Assembly: GCA_009691765.1 (NCBI GenBank)
Contig: SIAO01000022.1
Location: 1 to 34,499 of the forward strand
Reading direction: 5' to 3'
Length of the DNA stretch: 34,499 nucleotides
Source: Planctomycetota bacterium
Lineage (GTDB): Bacteria; Planctomycetota; GCA-002687715
The stretch's first letter is position 1. Every line of letters begins with the position of its first letter. Under the pieces are notes generated by a model. The model saw only the letters and a list, made by a program, of their open reading frames with translations. It was not told the DNA's origin and did no database searches. The translations under genes and the position numbers were made by a program. This document shows positions 17,192 to 25,599 of this stretch, piece by piece.

Positions 17192-18016
17192 TCAACCAAT
17201 CAGGCGGAGAGCCACCTGAGGTTGTGCGTTGGCCTGTGCCAGCACGCTGATAGCGGACTGTTGCAGGATGCTGTTCTTGGTCAGCTCGGCGGTTTCGCGA
17301 GCCACGTCCACATCCATGATGCGGCTGTGGGCAGCGCTCAGGTTCTCGCCGCGCACGGCGAGCGAGCTCACTACGGCAGAGAGACGGTTCTGGAACGCGC
17401 CGAACTGACTGCGCGAGCTGCTGACCGACTGCAGGGCGGTGTCGAGAGCCGTGATGGCCGCTGCCGCGTCGCCGGTGGAGCCGATGTCGAGAGTGCTGAT
17501 ACCCAAGCTGCTCGCGGTCGATGACACGGTGGACACGTTCATGGTGTCCACGCCGGTAGTGGTTCCAGCGCCGACTTGCAGAGTCACGGACGCAGCCACA
17601 TTCAACAGGGCGATGCCGTTGAAGGTGGTGCTGTTCGCGACTTGGTCAACCAAGCTGGCGAGCTGCGAGAACTCGGCCTGCAGGTTGTCCTTGTCAGCGG
17701 CAGACAGGGTGCCGTTGTTGCCTTGGACGCTCAGTTCGCGCATGCGGCTAAGGGCGTTGTCGATCTCAGCGAGACCGCCTTCCGCCGTCTGCACCATCGA
17801 CATGCCGTCGTTCGCATTACGCGCTGCCTGGTCGAGGCCGCGAATCTGCGCTGACAAGCGCGAAGAAATGGACAAACCAGCGGCATCATCTGATGCACTG
17901 GCGACGCGCTTGCCAGTGGACAAGTGCGTGTAGTTGCGATTCAAAGCCTCAGAGGCGCGAGCGAGGTTGCGCTGCGCAGTCAAAGAGGACACGTTCGTTC
18001 CGATGCGTAAACCCAT
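17192..18016 (-). CDS. fliC: Flagellin
   Basis: Filament subunit exported through the flagellar gate. The chosen start is the ATG at 18016, preceded by AAGGAG (18025-18030) at an 8-nt distance; a GTG three codons upstream is also in frame but would overlap that site. The 274-residue protein has the D0/D1 N terminus (GLRIGTNVSSLTAQRNLARA, STGKRVASASDDAAGLSIS) and the D1/D0 C terminus (RGENLSAAHSRIMDVDVARE, ending ALRLIG). The central part is only about 60 residues, mainly Thr/Ser/Val, so outer D2/D3 domains are essentially absent. It is transcribed opposite to the main cluster, from a sigma-28-like promoter, and ends at a hairpin. Confidence 0.96.
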   Translation of the reverse strand: MGLRIGTNVSSLTAQRNLARASEALNRNYTHLSTGKRVASASDDAAGLSISSRLSAQIRGLDQAARNANDGMSMVQTAEGGLAEIDNALSRMRELSVQGNNGTLSAADKDNLQAEFSQLASLVDQVANSTTFNGIALLNVAASVTLQVGAGTTTGVDTMNVSTVSSTASSLGISTLDIGSTGDAAAAITALDTALQSVSSSRSQFGAFQNRLSAVVSSLAVRGENLSAAHSRIMDVDVARETAELTKNSILQQSAISVLAQANAQPQVALRLIG

Positions 18017-18320
18017 GTGAGACACTCCTTCCAGTTACCGATTCCAAGGGGACACTAGCTCGGTCCAAGCGGACCACAGCACCGCCCCAGCCATGCGTGA
18101 GTATCGGGCACGTGACGATTTGGCTTGAACAGAAACTGTCGCGCTTTCCGACACCTGAAGGCGCGCCTGGACGCTGGTTTTTCGATAGAAGCCAACGCAT
18201 CGCGGGGCAAGACAGTTATTCAGCGGTGAAATGCAGCGAGCCGGGCCCGAATGGGTCCAGCTCATGGCTCCGCAAGCGCGCAGGACGCGCTCGCAAGAGC
18301 TGCACAGATTGTGTTGAAAC
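18017..18320. other. Intergenic region between flagellin and the FlgM-like gene
   Basis: This 304-base stretch holds the flagellin ribosome binding site and sigma-28-like promoter in its left third. In the right two thirds I see no convincing gene, repeat or strong hairpin, so the FlgM-like gene upstream is probably a separate transcript or reads through into flagellin. Confidence 0.5.
18101..18128 (-). promoter_or_regulatory. Candidate sigma-28 promoter of flagellin
   Basis: On the minus strand, TCAAGCCA (-35 side, 18121-18128) is followed after 12 nt by CCCGATAC (18101-18108). This resembles the sigma-28 consensus TAAAGTTT-N11-GCCGATAA with one extra spacer base. The leader to the flagellin ATG would be about 78 nt. 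FliA is encoded at 13252. Confidence 0.5.
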
Positions 18321-18623
18321 TCAGTCGCTGAGCATGCCGGTAGCGGCGCGGTCTGCGGCTTCCGGCGTGTCGAGCGCGCCCAATCCCATCAGCGCGCGGA
18401 ACTTCACAACGAGGTCTTCACGGACCTCGTTGCTCGAATCCGCACGGAGTTGCGCGACTTTCGCTGCCACTCCTTGGGATGCGACCGAAGGGGCGTAGCT
18501 GTCTTCGCCGACTTGGGCCTTGGCACTGGAACCCGCACGCGCTGCTTGCGCCGCTTCGGGCGGGACACTTGCACTGCCACCCATCATGGCGGCTCCGTTC
18601 GCAGAGATGTTCGCAATATCCAT
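18321..18623 (-). CDS. FlgM-like anti-sigma-28 factor
   Basis: A 100-residue protein. The ATG at 18623 is preferred to the one at 18629 because GAGG lies 9 nt upstream of it but too close to the other. The N-terminal half is Ala/Ser/Gly-rich and probably disordered. The C-terminal part reads VASQGVAAKVAQLR, then NEVREDLVVKFRALM and GALDTPEAADRAATGML. That spacing (VR.DLV..R...GxxDTPE..) matches the C-terminal helices by which FlgM binds FliA. Position next to flagellin and an upstream sigma-28-like -10 box fit a late-gene feedback inhibitor that is exported after hook completion. Similarity is moderate, so a different small flagellar regulator remains possible. Confidence 0.55.
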   Translation of the reverse strand: MDIANISANGAAMMGGSASVPPEAAQAARAGSSAKAQVGEDSYAPSVASQGVAAKVAQLRADSSNEVREDLVVKFRALMGLGALDTPEAADRAATGMLSD

Positions 18624-18778
18624 GTTCATTCACCTCGCCAGAACCCACGTCACCGTCCCTCGACGGCAGGTGAGATTCCAGACTCACTGTTCCATGTTCG
18701 GAACCAGCCTCCCCCGCTTGAACCACTTCTCAAAGAATTGTCTGCCGCACGACAGAAGCAAGGAAACCTCTTCCCACG

Positions 18779-18786
18779 GTATCGGC
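18779..18786 (-). promoter_or_regulatory. Candidate sigma-28 -10 element of the FlgM-like gene
   Basis: GCCGATAC on the minus strand matches the sigma-28 -10 GCCGATAA at seven of eight bases, 155 nt upstream of the chosen start. The -35 region 15 nt further up (AGGAAAAC-like) is a poor match to TAAAGTTT, which lowers confidence. Confidence 0.35.
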
Positions 18787-18950
18787 CCAAAGGAAAGGTT
18801 TTCCTGAGTTCAAAGGCGCCTAGGCGCAGGTTTAGGGCCCATCACGCAGATTGACTGGCAAGCGTGGATTGCCGCAAGTTATTGCAATGCTTGGCTTTGC
18901 ATTGTTCGTCAACGGCATGGGTGCTGGTTGTGCGCGGCTCGGGCACGCCA

Positions 18951-18965
18951 CGGCACGCTACGTGC
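18951..18965 (+). promoter_or_regulatory. Weak sigma-54-like promoter before fliK
   Basis: CGGCAC (18951-18956), five bases, GTGC (18962-18965), with exact -24/-12 spacing. It differs from consensus at the first base and at the T of TTGC. Transcription would start near 18977, very close to the fliK ATG at 18980 and downstream of its apparent ribosome binding site, which argues against it. Confidence 0.3.
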
Positions 18966-18979
18966 AAGGGAGACTGGTG

Positions 18980-20599
18980 ATGCGAGTCACCACTCCAACT
19001 CTGCTTCAGGCTTCGCCAGCGGAAACCGCACTAGAACGCACCGAGGCCCCGGCACGCCCAATGCCCGCCCAGGCACGGAAGACCACGAAGCCCGCGGACC
19101 CTCGCGAAGAGAGCGCCGGTTTCGCCGGCGAACTCGCCACACAGCAAGAGTCTGTCGCACCTATGCCGGACGTACAGGACGACGACGTGGCTGCCGCGTC
19201 AGTGCAAGTTGCATCGCCCTCACCCGACACCGACGGCGGCAGCCACTCGACCTCGAGTGCATTCGCGAACGCCACTCAGTTGAGTGGCACAAGTGCCATG
19301 TCCATGAATTCGGCTGCGCTGGCAGCGGCAGGCGCAGCGACAAGTTTCGAACTGGTTGCACCAGCAACGACAGTGCCACTTGAGGCCCAGTTCACGGCAG
19401 CCAGTGCTGACCGCGTCGCCAAACCCATCGTCGCGACGAGGCCGAGCACTGAGAGCGCCATTGAAAGTGCACCTTCGGTTCCCAGTGTCGATGCTCAACC
19501 CGACAAGGCACCGCGCGCAACAAACACTGTGACGAGCGCAGATCTATCAGCGTCTACACCGAACACCGCCGCTGTCACCCAAGGCACCAACCCCGCGATG
19601 TCGATGAACGCCGCACTCACCGTGGCTGCGCGTCCAGCACTCAGCACCGCTGGGAAGACTTTTCCCGAGCTCGCGACGCCTGTGCGCTCTGCTCCGCCAG
19701 CACGCACGCAATCGAGTGACAACGCACAACGCCGCGCCGCTGCGGCAGCCATCACGAATGCCCGTGTGAGTTCCTCAACCGTCGTTGCGACCGCAGACAG
19801 CAACAGCACGGAGCAACCTCTCGTAACGACAGCTCTCGTAGGCACCACCACTGCGCCGACCACGCCAACCGCAGCCGTTGCGCCCCTCGACGCGGCTCCG
19901 CTCAGCAGACAAAACGTATTCAGCGCGGGACACGACGCTGATTCAACTTCGTTTGTGGGCACAGGCGTCAGCACTTTGCCCGAGAGCCACAGTTCCATTC
20001 ATGGCGACAGCAGTGCCCCGCGTCCGCAAGGCAACGCGATCAGCAGCGTGAGCTCCATGGCGCACGCAAGCCTCGCCGCGATGCCAGGAGTGAAACCTGT
20101 CATGGCCGCAGGAACACTCGCGCTCACGGAGCCGGCAGCATTGAATGCGCAAGAGCGCGCCGAAGCCATCGCTCAGGTACGCGTGCACCTCGCGGAAGCG
20201 CGCCCCGAAGTGACCATCATCCTGGACCCGCCAGCTCTCGGGGAAGTGCATGTACGCATGTCACTGCACCAAGGCGAACTGCACGCCAAGATCACTGCGC
20301 GCAACTCCGATGTCGCCAACGCACTCCGTCAAGACATGCATGGTTTGCGAAGCGCACTCCAAGAGGCCGGTTTGAGTGTGGTGCATGTGGATATCCGTTC
20401 GCGCGACGACATGAGCGCGCAACAGCACACGCGCGACAACAGCGCTTCCGCACAGCGCGAAGCGAATCCGCAGCAACAGCGCAGCGAAGGTGACCGCCGT
20501 GCAGCGACAGCCGCACAACGCAACGCAGTGACGGAGCGCGCAAGCGCCGTCAAACAGAAGCAACAGGAAATCACATCAGGCTTGAACCTGGTGATCTGA
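18980..20599 (+). CDS. fliK: FliK, flagellar hook-length control protein
   Basis: Exported ruler that measures the hook and triggers the FlhB switch. The ATG at 18980 is chosen because GGGAGA lies about 7 nt upstream; an upstream TTG (18851) would add 43 residues. The 539-residue protein is mostly low-complexity Ala/Thr/Ser/Pro/Val sequence, as expected for the extended ruler. The C-terminal Flg_hook domain is clear near residues 400-480: EVTIILDPPALGEVHVRMSL, LHAKITARNSDVANALRQDM and LRSALQEAGLSVVHVDI. A Gln/Arg/Ala-rich tail follows. It starts the fliK-flgD-flgE order common to hook operons, with flgD 9 nt behind. Confidence 0.92.
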   Translation: MRVTTPTLLQASPAETALERTEAPARPMPAQARKTTKPADPREESAGFAGELATQQESVAPMPDVQDDDVAAASVQVASPSPDTDGGSHSTSSAFANATQLSGTSAMSMNSAALAAAGAATSFELVAPATTVPLEAQFTAASADRVAKPIVATRPSTESAIESAPSVPSVDAQPDKAPRATNTVTSADLSASTPNTAAVTQGTNPAMSMNAALTVAARPALSTAGKTFPELATPVRSAPPARTQSSDNAQRRAAAAAITNARVSSSTVVATADSNSTEQPLVTTALVGTTTAPTTPTAAVAPLDAAPLSRQNVFSAGHDADSTSFVGTGVSTLPESHSSIHGDSSAPRPQGNAISSVSSMAHASLAAMPGVKPVMAAGTLALTEPAALNAQERAEAIAQVRVHLAEARPEVTIILDPPALGEVHVRMSLHQGELHAKITARNSDVANALRQDMHGLRSALQEAGLSVVHVDIRSRDDMSAQQHTRDNSASAQREANPQQQRSEGDRRAATAAQRNAVTERASAVKQKQQEITSGLNLVI

Positions 20600-20608
20600 G
20601 GAACACCC

Positions 20609-21163
20609 ATGCCAATCCAACCCATCAACAGTGGCTCCAACCCCATCTCGCAGGCCATCGGCGCTGCCGACGTGAACAAGACACAGTTCTTGCAAATGCT
20701 CGTCAGCCAATTGAAAGCGCAAGACCCTTTCGAGCCCGTGAAGAATGAACAGTTCCTCGCGCAACTCGCAACTTTCAGCCAACTGGAAGAGCAGCAATCC
20801 AGCAGCGGGCTGTTGCGCAACATCCTTGCAGCACAGGAAGCGCAGCTCGTGCTCGGTGGACTCTCGCAAGGCGCAGCGCTCGTGGGCAAAACGGTGGAGT
20901 ACATCGACACCACCACGGGAAACCAGGTGCGTGGCACGGTGCAAAGCGTTTTCTTCACCGAAAACGGAGTGATGGTGGAAGTGGACGGCAACATCGTCCC
21001 AGCCGGCAACATCGTGATCATCAGCACGCCCATCCCGAGCACGGGAACCGGCGGCAGCACTGGCTCCGGTGGCGGCAACAACAACTCAAGCAACGGTGGC
21101 GCAGGATCGACTGCGACACCCACGAATCCATCGCTCTCCGTGAACGACGCGGTAGCGAACTGA
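20609..21163 (+). CDS. flgD: FlgD, hook cap/scaffold protein
   Basis: Exported cap on which FlgE subunits polymerise. The 184-residue protein has the diagnostic N terminus: VNKTQFLQMLVSQLKAQDPF, EPVKNEQFLAQLATFSQLEE. A middle part (QGAALVGKTVEYIDTTTGNQ, GTVQSVFFTENGVMVEVDG) corresponds to the beta domain. The last 45 residues are low-complexity Gly/Asn/Ser/Thr. Translation starts after CTGAGGAACACCC, with GAGG at good spacing. It lies between fliK and flgE. Confidence 0.96.
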   Translation: MPIQPINSGSNPISQAIGAADVNKTQFLQMLVSQLKAQDPFEPVKNEQFLAQLATFSQLEEQQSSSGLLRNILAAQEAQLVLGGLSQGAALVGKTVEYIDTTTGNQVRGTVQSVFFTENGVMVEVDGNIVPAGNIVIISTPIPSTGTGGSTGSGGGNNNSSNGGAGSTATPTNPSLSVNDAVAN

Positions 21164-21200
21164 CCAATATTTCGAGAGAGAAAAGGAGACAGAGACTTCC

Positions 21201-23141
21201 ATGCAAAATGCACTTGTTTCAGCCCTATCGGGTTTGCGCGTGAACCAGAAATACTTGGACGTGATCGGTAACAACTTGGCGAACGCGAACACCAACGGCT
21301 TCAGAGCCTCGCGTGTTTCGTTCGTCGATCTGTTCGGTCAAGCGTATCGGCCCGCCTCAGGCCCCACGGGCCTGACTGGCGGCAGAAACCCGTCCGAGAT
21401 CGGATCCGGCGCCGGCATCGGCAGCGTCGACGTGCGCATGGTGCAAGGCAGCTTGCTCAACACCGGGCGCAATTTGGACCTCGGCATTCAGGGCGAAGGC
21501 TTCTTCGTCGTGAGCGATGGCAATCAAAACTTCTACACGCGCGTCGGCGCTTTCGGCGTGGACGCCAATGACAACTTCGTCGATCTGCGCACCGGCTACC
21601 GCGTTCAGAACAGCAATGGCACCGACATCACGATCCAGTTGAACACGGTGATCCCTGCGGAAGCCAGCACTAACGTGGAATTGCAAGGCAATCTCCCTGC
21701 GGTGGTTTCCGGGCCGCTCTCCGAACTGCTGCAAACCGATCAGCCCTTCAAGGATTTTCAACCCGCGCGCATCAACGGCAATGCCGGGCCCTACGCGCTG
21801 AACGGCGGCGAGACGCTCCTGTTGCGTGCGAACTTCGGCATCACGCAAACCATCACGCTGCCAGTGCCGGCCGTGCCAGGCGCCATGACCGCGGCGGAAA
21901 TCTCTGCGGCCATCAACGCGCAAGCCACCGGTGTCAACGCAGTGAACAACGCGGGCAGCCTCGTGTTGCAGACCAACGGCTCCGGCGCGAATCAGAATGT
22001 GTTCATTGATCCGCTGTCTACTGGCGCGGCGGCGATCTTCGCGCCTGCAAACATTGGTGTGGCGGCCGTCGGCACAGAAACCACCGCCAACGCCACCACG
22101 CTGCTTAGCGACCTCTCCGCCAACACCGTGAACTACATTGCTGGCGATCAGATTCGCATCACGGGCTCACGGCCTGACGGCACGCCGGTGACCGGCATCT
22201 TCGTGTTCGGCACTGCTCCGGGCCAAGACGGCACTACTCTCGGCGCACTGATGGCCAAGATGAACACCATGTTCAATTCCGCCACTGGCGGCGCAACCGC
22301 AACGCTCAACACTGACGGCACCATCAGCCTGCTCTCGAACGCAACAGGTGAAGCAGCGCTCACCGTGACCATCCAAGATTTGCCCGCATCCACGGGGCGC
22401 AGCAACTGGTCCAGCCACTTCTTCCGCACCATCACGCAAGGCGCGAACCCCGACACCGAAGCTGTGACCACAACGGTCTATGACAGCGCTGGCCAAGCCC
22501 ACGCAGTCAGTTTCGAGTTTGCGCGCCGCGATGACGGCACTTGGGACGTGACCGCCTCCGTCGATCCGCTGGAAGGCACGGTGCTCTCCGGCACGATTAG
22601 CGGCCTCGGCTTCGATCAAAACGGCACGCTGAACATGGTGCCACCGAATCTGCTGCAAGTGCAGTGGAACACGGTGCCTGGTGTGCAGAACCTCAACTTG
22701 AACTTCGGTTCTGCAGGCCAAACCAACGGCATGACGCAATTCGGTCTGCCTGGTTCGGTGTTCGGTGTGGCCGACGGCTACACCGCTGGTTCACTCTCGT
22801 CCGTCGCTGTGCGCGGTGACGGCATCATCGAGGGCTTCTACACCAATGGTCAGATCCTCGACCTCGACAACATCGGCGTCGCGCTGTTCAAGAACAGCGC
22901 CGGTCTGACTTCCGCCGGCGACAGCCTGTGGCAGCTCAGCGGCAACAGCGGCGATCCCTTCATCACCAACGCGCAGACCGCTTCCGCCGGCAGCATCGTG
23001 GCCGGCACGTTGGAAGGCTCCAATGTCGACATCGCTGAAGAGTTCGTGCGCCTCATTGAAGCGCAACGTGGCTTCCAGGCGAACGCACGCATCATTTCTA
23101 CCACCGACGAAATCTTGCAGGAGCTCGTCAATCTCGTCTAA
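21201..23141 (+). CDS. flgE: FlgE, flagellar hook protein
   Basis: Structural subunit of the hook, the universal joint. The 646-residue protein has the rod/hook N terminus ALSGLRVNQKYLDVIGNNLA, NANTNGFRASRVSFVDLF, the hook motif LDLGIQGEGFFVV, and the C-terminal SNVDIAEEFVRLIEAQRGFQ, ANARIISTTDEILQELVNL. It is longer than the roughly 400-residue enterobacterial protein because of surface-domain insertions. Residues about 196-280 carry GPYALNGGETL...AEISAAINAQ, a module that recurs in FlgK here. AAGGAG precedes the ATG by about 14 nt. It ends the fliK-flgD-flgE set; a hairpin follows. Confidence 0.95.
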   Translation: MQNALVSALSGLRVNQKYLDVIGNNLANANTNGFRASRVSFVDLFGQAYRPASGPTGLTGGRNPSEIGSGAGIGSVDVRMVQGSLLNTGRNLDLGIQGEGFFVVSDGNQNFYTRVGAFGVDANDNFVDLRTGYRVQNSNGTDITIQLNTVIPAEASTNVELQGNLPAVVSGPLSELLQTDQPFKDFQPARINGNAGPYALNGGETLLLRANFGITQTITLPVPAVPGAMTAAEISAAINAQATGVNAVNNAGSLVLQTNGSGANQNVFIDPLSTGAAAIFAPANIGVAAVGTETTANATTLLSDLSANTVNYIAGDQIRITGSRPDGTPVTGIFVFGTAPGQDGTTLGALMAKMNTMFNSATGGATATLNTDGTISLLSNATGEAALTVTIQDLPASTGRSNWSSHFFRTITQGANPDTEAVTTTVYDSAGQAHAVSFEFARRDDGTWDVTASVDPLEGTVLSGTISGLGFDQNGTLNMVPPNLLQVQWNTVPGVQNLNLNFGSAGQTNGMTQFGLPGSVFGVADGYTAGSLSSVAVRGDGIIEGFYTNGQILDLDNIGVALFKNSAGLTSAGDSLWQLSGNSGDPFITNAQTASAGSIVAGTLEGSNVDIAEEFVRLIEAQRGFQANARIISTTDEILQELVNLV

Positions 23142-23159
23142 TCCTTGAGGAAGCCTGAC

Positions 23160-23191
23160 CGGCGCCGTAACCGCCCGCCCTAGCGGCGCCG
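23160..23191 (+). repeat. Inverted repeat behind flgE
   Basis: CGGCGCCG (23160-23167) is complementary to CGGCGCCG (23184-23191), giving an 8-bp GC stem with a 16-nt loop. It lies 18 nt after the flgE stop and before the glycosyltransferase. There is no T-run, so a weak terminator or mRNA processing site is possible. The arm is itself palindromic, so it also reads as a direct repeat. Confidence 0.35.
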
Positions 23192-23223
23192 TGTCGCTTC
23201 CCGCAACGCACAACGGAAAAACT

Positions 23224-25335
23224 ATGGACCAACGCACAATCGCAACAGCCTGCGCCGCCGAAGGCGAAGCTGCATTCAGGGCGGACAATCTCGAGGAATC
23301 CATGCGCCATTTTCTGGCGGCTGTAGAAGCCGATCCAGAGTGGAGTCGTGCATGGAACGACCTCGGCGCTGTGGCTTGGACCATGGGACGCATCGACGAC
23401 GCCGTCACGGCGTTTCGCACAGCATTGAAGTTGGATCCGAACGACTCGGATGCGCTCAGCAACCTCGCAGAGACACTGGCGCAGTGCGACGCAACCTTGC
23501 GCGGCGTTGCGCGCAGCGATGCAGACCCATTCCTTTCCGTCATCGTGCCCACCTACGAACGCGCCACGGTTGTGAACAACCTGCTGAACTCCCTCGTCAG
23601 CCAGGATCTCAGCCCCTCAGCGTTTGAAGTGATTGTGGTGGATGACGGTTCGGCGACTCCGCTGTCCCTCGCGGCGAATCGCTATCCCTTCAAGCTCGAA
23701 GTTCTTCACCAGCCCAATGCTGGGCCTGCCGCGGCGCGCAACCTCGCACTCACTCGCGCCAAGGCGCCGTGGATTCTGATTTTCAATGACGACGCCGTGC
23801 CTGCGCCCGATGTGCTGCGCCGGCACTTGACACGCCAATTGCAAAGCGACCAAGACATCGCCGTGCTTGGCCGCTTCGATTTCCTCCCAGAGAAGTTGGC
23901 GCATCCCTTCACTCAGTTGATGCAGCGCACAAACTTGATGTTCGAATACACGTTGATGAAACCCAACGCGCTCAATGACTGGCGCTTTTTCTACACCTGC
24001 AACATGTCGATTCCCCGGCGCTGCCTTGATGCCGTCGGCGGTTTCGACGCCAACTTCCCTCACGCGATCTGCGAAGACACTGAACTCGGCTGGCGTTTGC
24101 AAAAGCAATGCGACCTGCGCGTATTCTTCGACCCATTGATCGTGGCGCATCACGACCACGACATGGACATCGACCGCTACGTGAAGCGCCAATTCCTGTT
24201 AGGTCTGAACACCCACCGCATGTATCGCAAGCACGGTGAGCCGCGCTTGATCTATCGGCCCACCGCACCAGATGCAGCGTTTTGGAGCACGGTCCGGCAA
24301 CGCGTGGAAAACGACGAACCGGTCATCACGGAACTCGTGGCGCAGGTGCGCCTCGCACAAGCAGCGCCGCTCCCCGCATCACGCGAAGCTGCTGACAACT
24401 TCTTGCGCGACCTTGGTAGCAAGGTGCAACGCATCAGTACGCACGAATGCCTGCGCGGACAGTTGGCCGCAGAGCACGGATTCACCGCAGCGGAAGCACG
24501 TGGCGACACTGACTTGAACACCAAGCTGACCAGCGTGGTGATTCCAAACTTGAACGGTTTCCCGCATCTCAAAGAAGCGCTGTCGTCTCTGCGCAAGCAC
24601 ACCACCGGCCCGTTCGAAACCATCATTGTCGACAACGGCAGTACCGACGGCAGTTTGCAATGGCTGCGCCAACAGAAAGACATTCGCTTGATGGAAATGG
24701 GGCGCAATGTGGGTGCCCCAGCAGCGCGCAATCGTGCGCTCGAGAACATCCGCGGAGAAACCGTGCTGTTCTGCGACAACGACGTGATCTTCACGCCCAA
24801 TTGGCGCGAGATCCTCTTGGCGCATCTCGGCGCCTGGAAAGACGTGGGCATCGTCGGCCCGATGAGCGACTACGTGAGCGGCGGACAGAAATCGAATCTG
24901 CTCCCCGGCAAGCAGACCACGCTCGATGCGTTCTCCACCAGCTTTCACACAGCGCGCAAAGGCGAACACGCTTACACCTCGCGACTCATTCTGTTCTTCA
25001 TGTTGTGCCGCCGCGAAGTCATCAACCAAATCGGTGGCATCGACGAACGCTACGGGCGCTGGGGCTTCGAAGACGACGACTACTGCATCCGCGCACGCCG
25101 TGCCGGCTGGCAATTGCGCATCGCGAAAGACTGCTTCGTGCGCCATCTGGGAAGCCGCACCTCGAAGACGGCCAACATCGACTACAACAAGTTGCTGCTG
25201 GAAAACTGGGAAGTGTTCAAACGCAAGTGGAACATCGACCCAGCCTTGGCCTACGGCACCCAAGTGGATTTGAACACCTTGCTGGTGAAACCGTTCGACC
25301 CTGTCCTCGACAAGTGCTCTCTCGGCGGAGCATAG
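23224..25335 (+). CDS. TPR plus tandem GT2 glycosyltransferase
   Basis: The ATG at 23224 is preferred, with GGA about 8 nt upstream; a GTG at 23191 would add 11 residues. Of 703 residues, about 1-95 form two TPR-like repeats (GEAAFRADNLEESMRHFLAA, WNDLGAVAWTMGRIDDAVTA). Residues 102-330 are a GT-A family 2 domain: LSVIVPTYERA, DDGS at 140-143 and NDD at 188-190. Residues 435-680 are a second GT2 domain: LTSVVIPNLNG, DNGS at 470-473, DND at 518-520 and EDDD at 616-619. Both carry the UDP-sugar/metal-binding acidic motifs, so both may be active. No membrane helix is seen, so it is cytosolic. Sitting between flgE and flgF, it may glycosylate flagellin or another flagellar protein; surface polysaccharide synthesis is the alternative. 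Confidence 0.85.
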   Translation: MDQRTIATACAAEGEAAFRADNLEESMRHFLAAVEADPEWSRAWNDLGAVAWTMGRIDDAVTAFRTALKLDPNDSDALSNLAETLAQCDATLRGVARSDADPFLSVIVPTYERATVVNNLLNSLVSQDLSPSAFEVIVVDDGSATPLSLAANRYPFKLEVLHQPNAGPAAARNLALTRAKAPWILIFNDDAVPAPDVLRRHLTRQLQSDQDIAVLGRFDFLPEKLAHPFTQLMQRTNLMFEYTLMKPNALNDWRFFYTCNMSIPRRCLDAVGGFDANFPHAICEDTELGWRLQKQCDLRVFFDPLIVAHHDHDMDIDRYVKRQFLLGLNTHRMYRKHGEPRLIYRPTAPDAAFWSTVRQRVENDEPVITELVAQVRLAQAAPLPASREAADNFLRDLGSKVQRISTHECLRGQLAAEHGFTAAEARGDTDLNTKLTSVVIPNLNGFPHLKEALSSLRKHTTGPFETIIVDNGSTDGSLQWLRQQKDIRLMEMGRNVGAPAARNRALENIRGETVLFCDNDVIFTPNWREILLAHLGAWKDVGIVGPMSDYVSGGQKSNLLPGKQTTLDAFSTSFHTARKGEHAYTSRLILFFMLCRREVINQIGGIDERYGRWGFEDDDYCIRARRAGWQLRIAKDCFVRHLGSRTSKTANIDYNKLLLENWEVFKRKWNIDPALAYGTQVDLNTLLVKPFDPVLDKCSLGGA

Positions 25336-25539
25336 GAGCCGTGGCGTGCTGCACTCACAGTGCCAACTGCTGGACGCTTGTGGCGGAATGCGACATACAC
25401 AAGACGCGGGCGCACAGCATGCAACTGCTCGGAACTGTCGAGGAATACGGCACTTCTCGTACTGGCGCGCACGAGGCAAATTCACGCAACCCAGTTGCAG
25501 CAACGACTTGCGCCCGCAACGCCGATTGCGTCCGTTCCA

Positions 25540-25554
25540 CGGCACTCCAGTTGC
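25540..25554 (+). promoter_or_regulatory. Candidate sigma-54 promoter of the flgF operon
   Basis: CGGCAC (25540-25545), five bases, TTGC (25551-25554) with exact -24/-12 spacing; only the first base differs from TGGCAC-N5-TTGC. Transcription would start near 25566, leaving a leader of about 34 nt with AGGAG (25589-25593) 6 nt before the flgF ATG. About 200 nt upstream are gene-free and could hold activator sites. Confidence 0.65.
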
Positions 25555-25599
25555 GTCTGTGAAGGCCAAGGCCCTTTCGACAAAGGCCAGGAGAGCACC

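Larger units (their letters stand above)
18624..18979. other. Divergent regulatory region between the FlgM-like gene and fliK
   Basis: A 356-base stretch between divergent genes. It contains the sigma-28-like -10 box for the leftward gene and the weak sigma-54-like site for fliK. The fliK frame is open back to a TTG at 18851 without a ribosome binding site; that extension looks hydrophobic (MLGFALFVNGMG) but is probably not translated. No other gene is seen. Confidence 0.45.

Noticed and set aside
18851..18979. N-terminal extension of FliK from a TTG codon
   Set aside because: No ribosome binding site precedes it, and the ATG at 18980 has a good one at normal spacing.
19495..19998. Long minus-strand open frame inside fliK
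   Set aside because: It is a shadow of the GC-rich low-complexity fliK coding strand and shows no start signal or recognisable motif.
25360..25599. N-terminal extension of FlgF
   Set aside because: It covers a sigma-54-like promoter and does not resemble rod proteins; the ATG at 25600 has a strong ribosome binding site and starts at the conserved N terminus.
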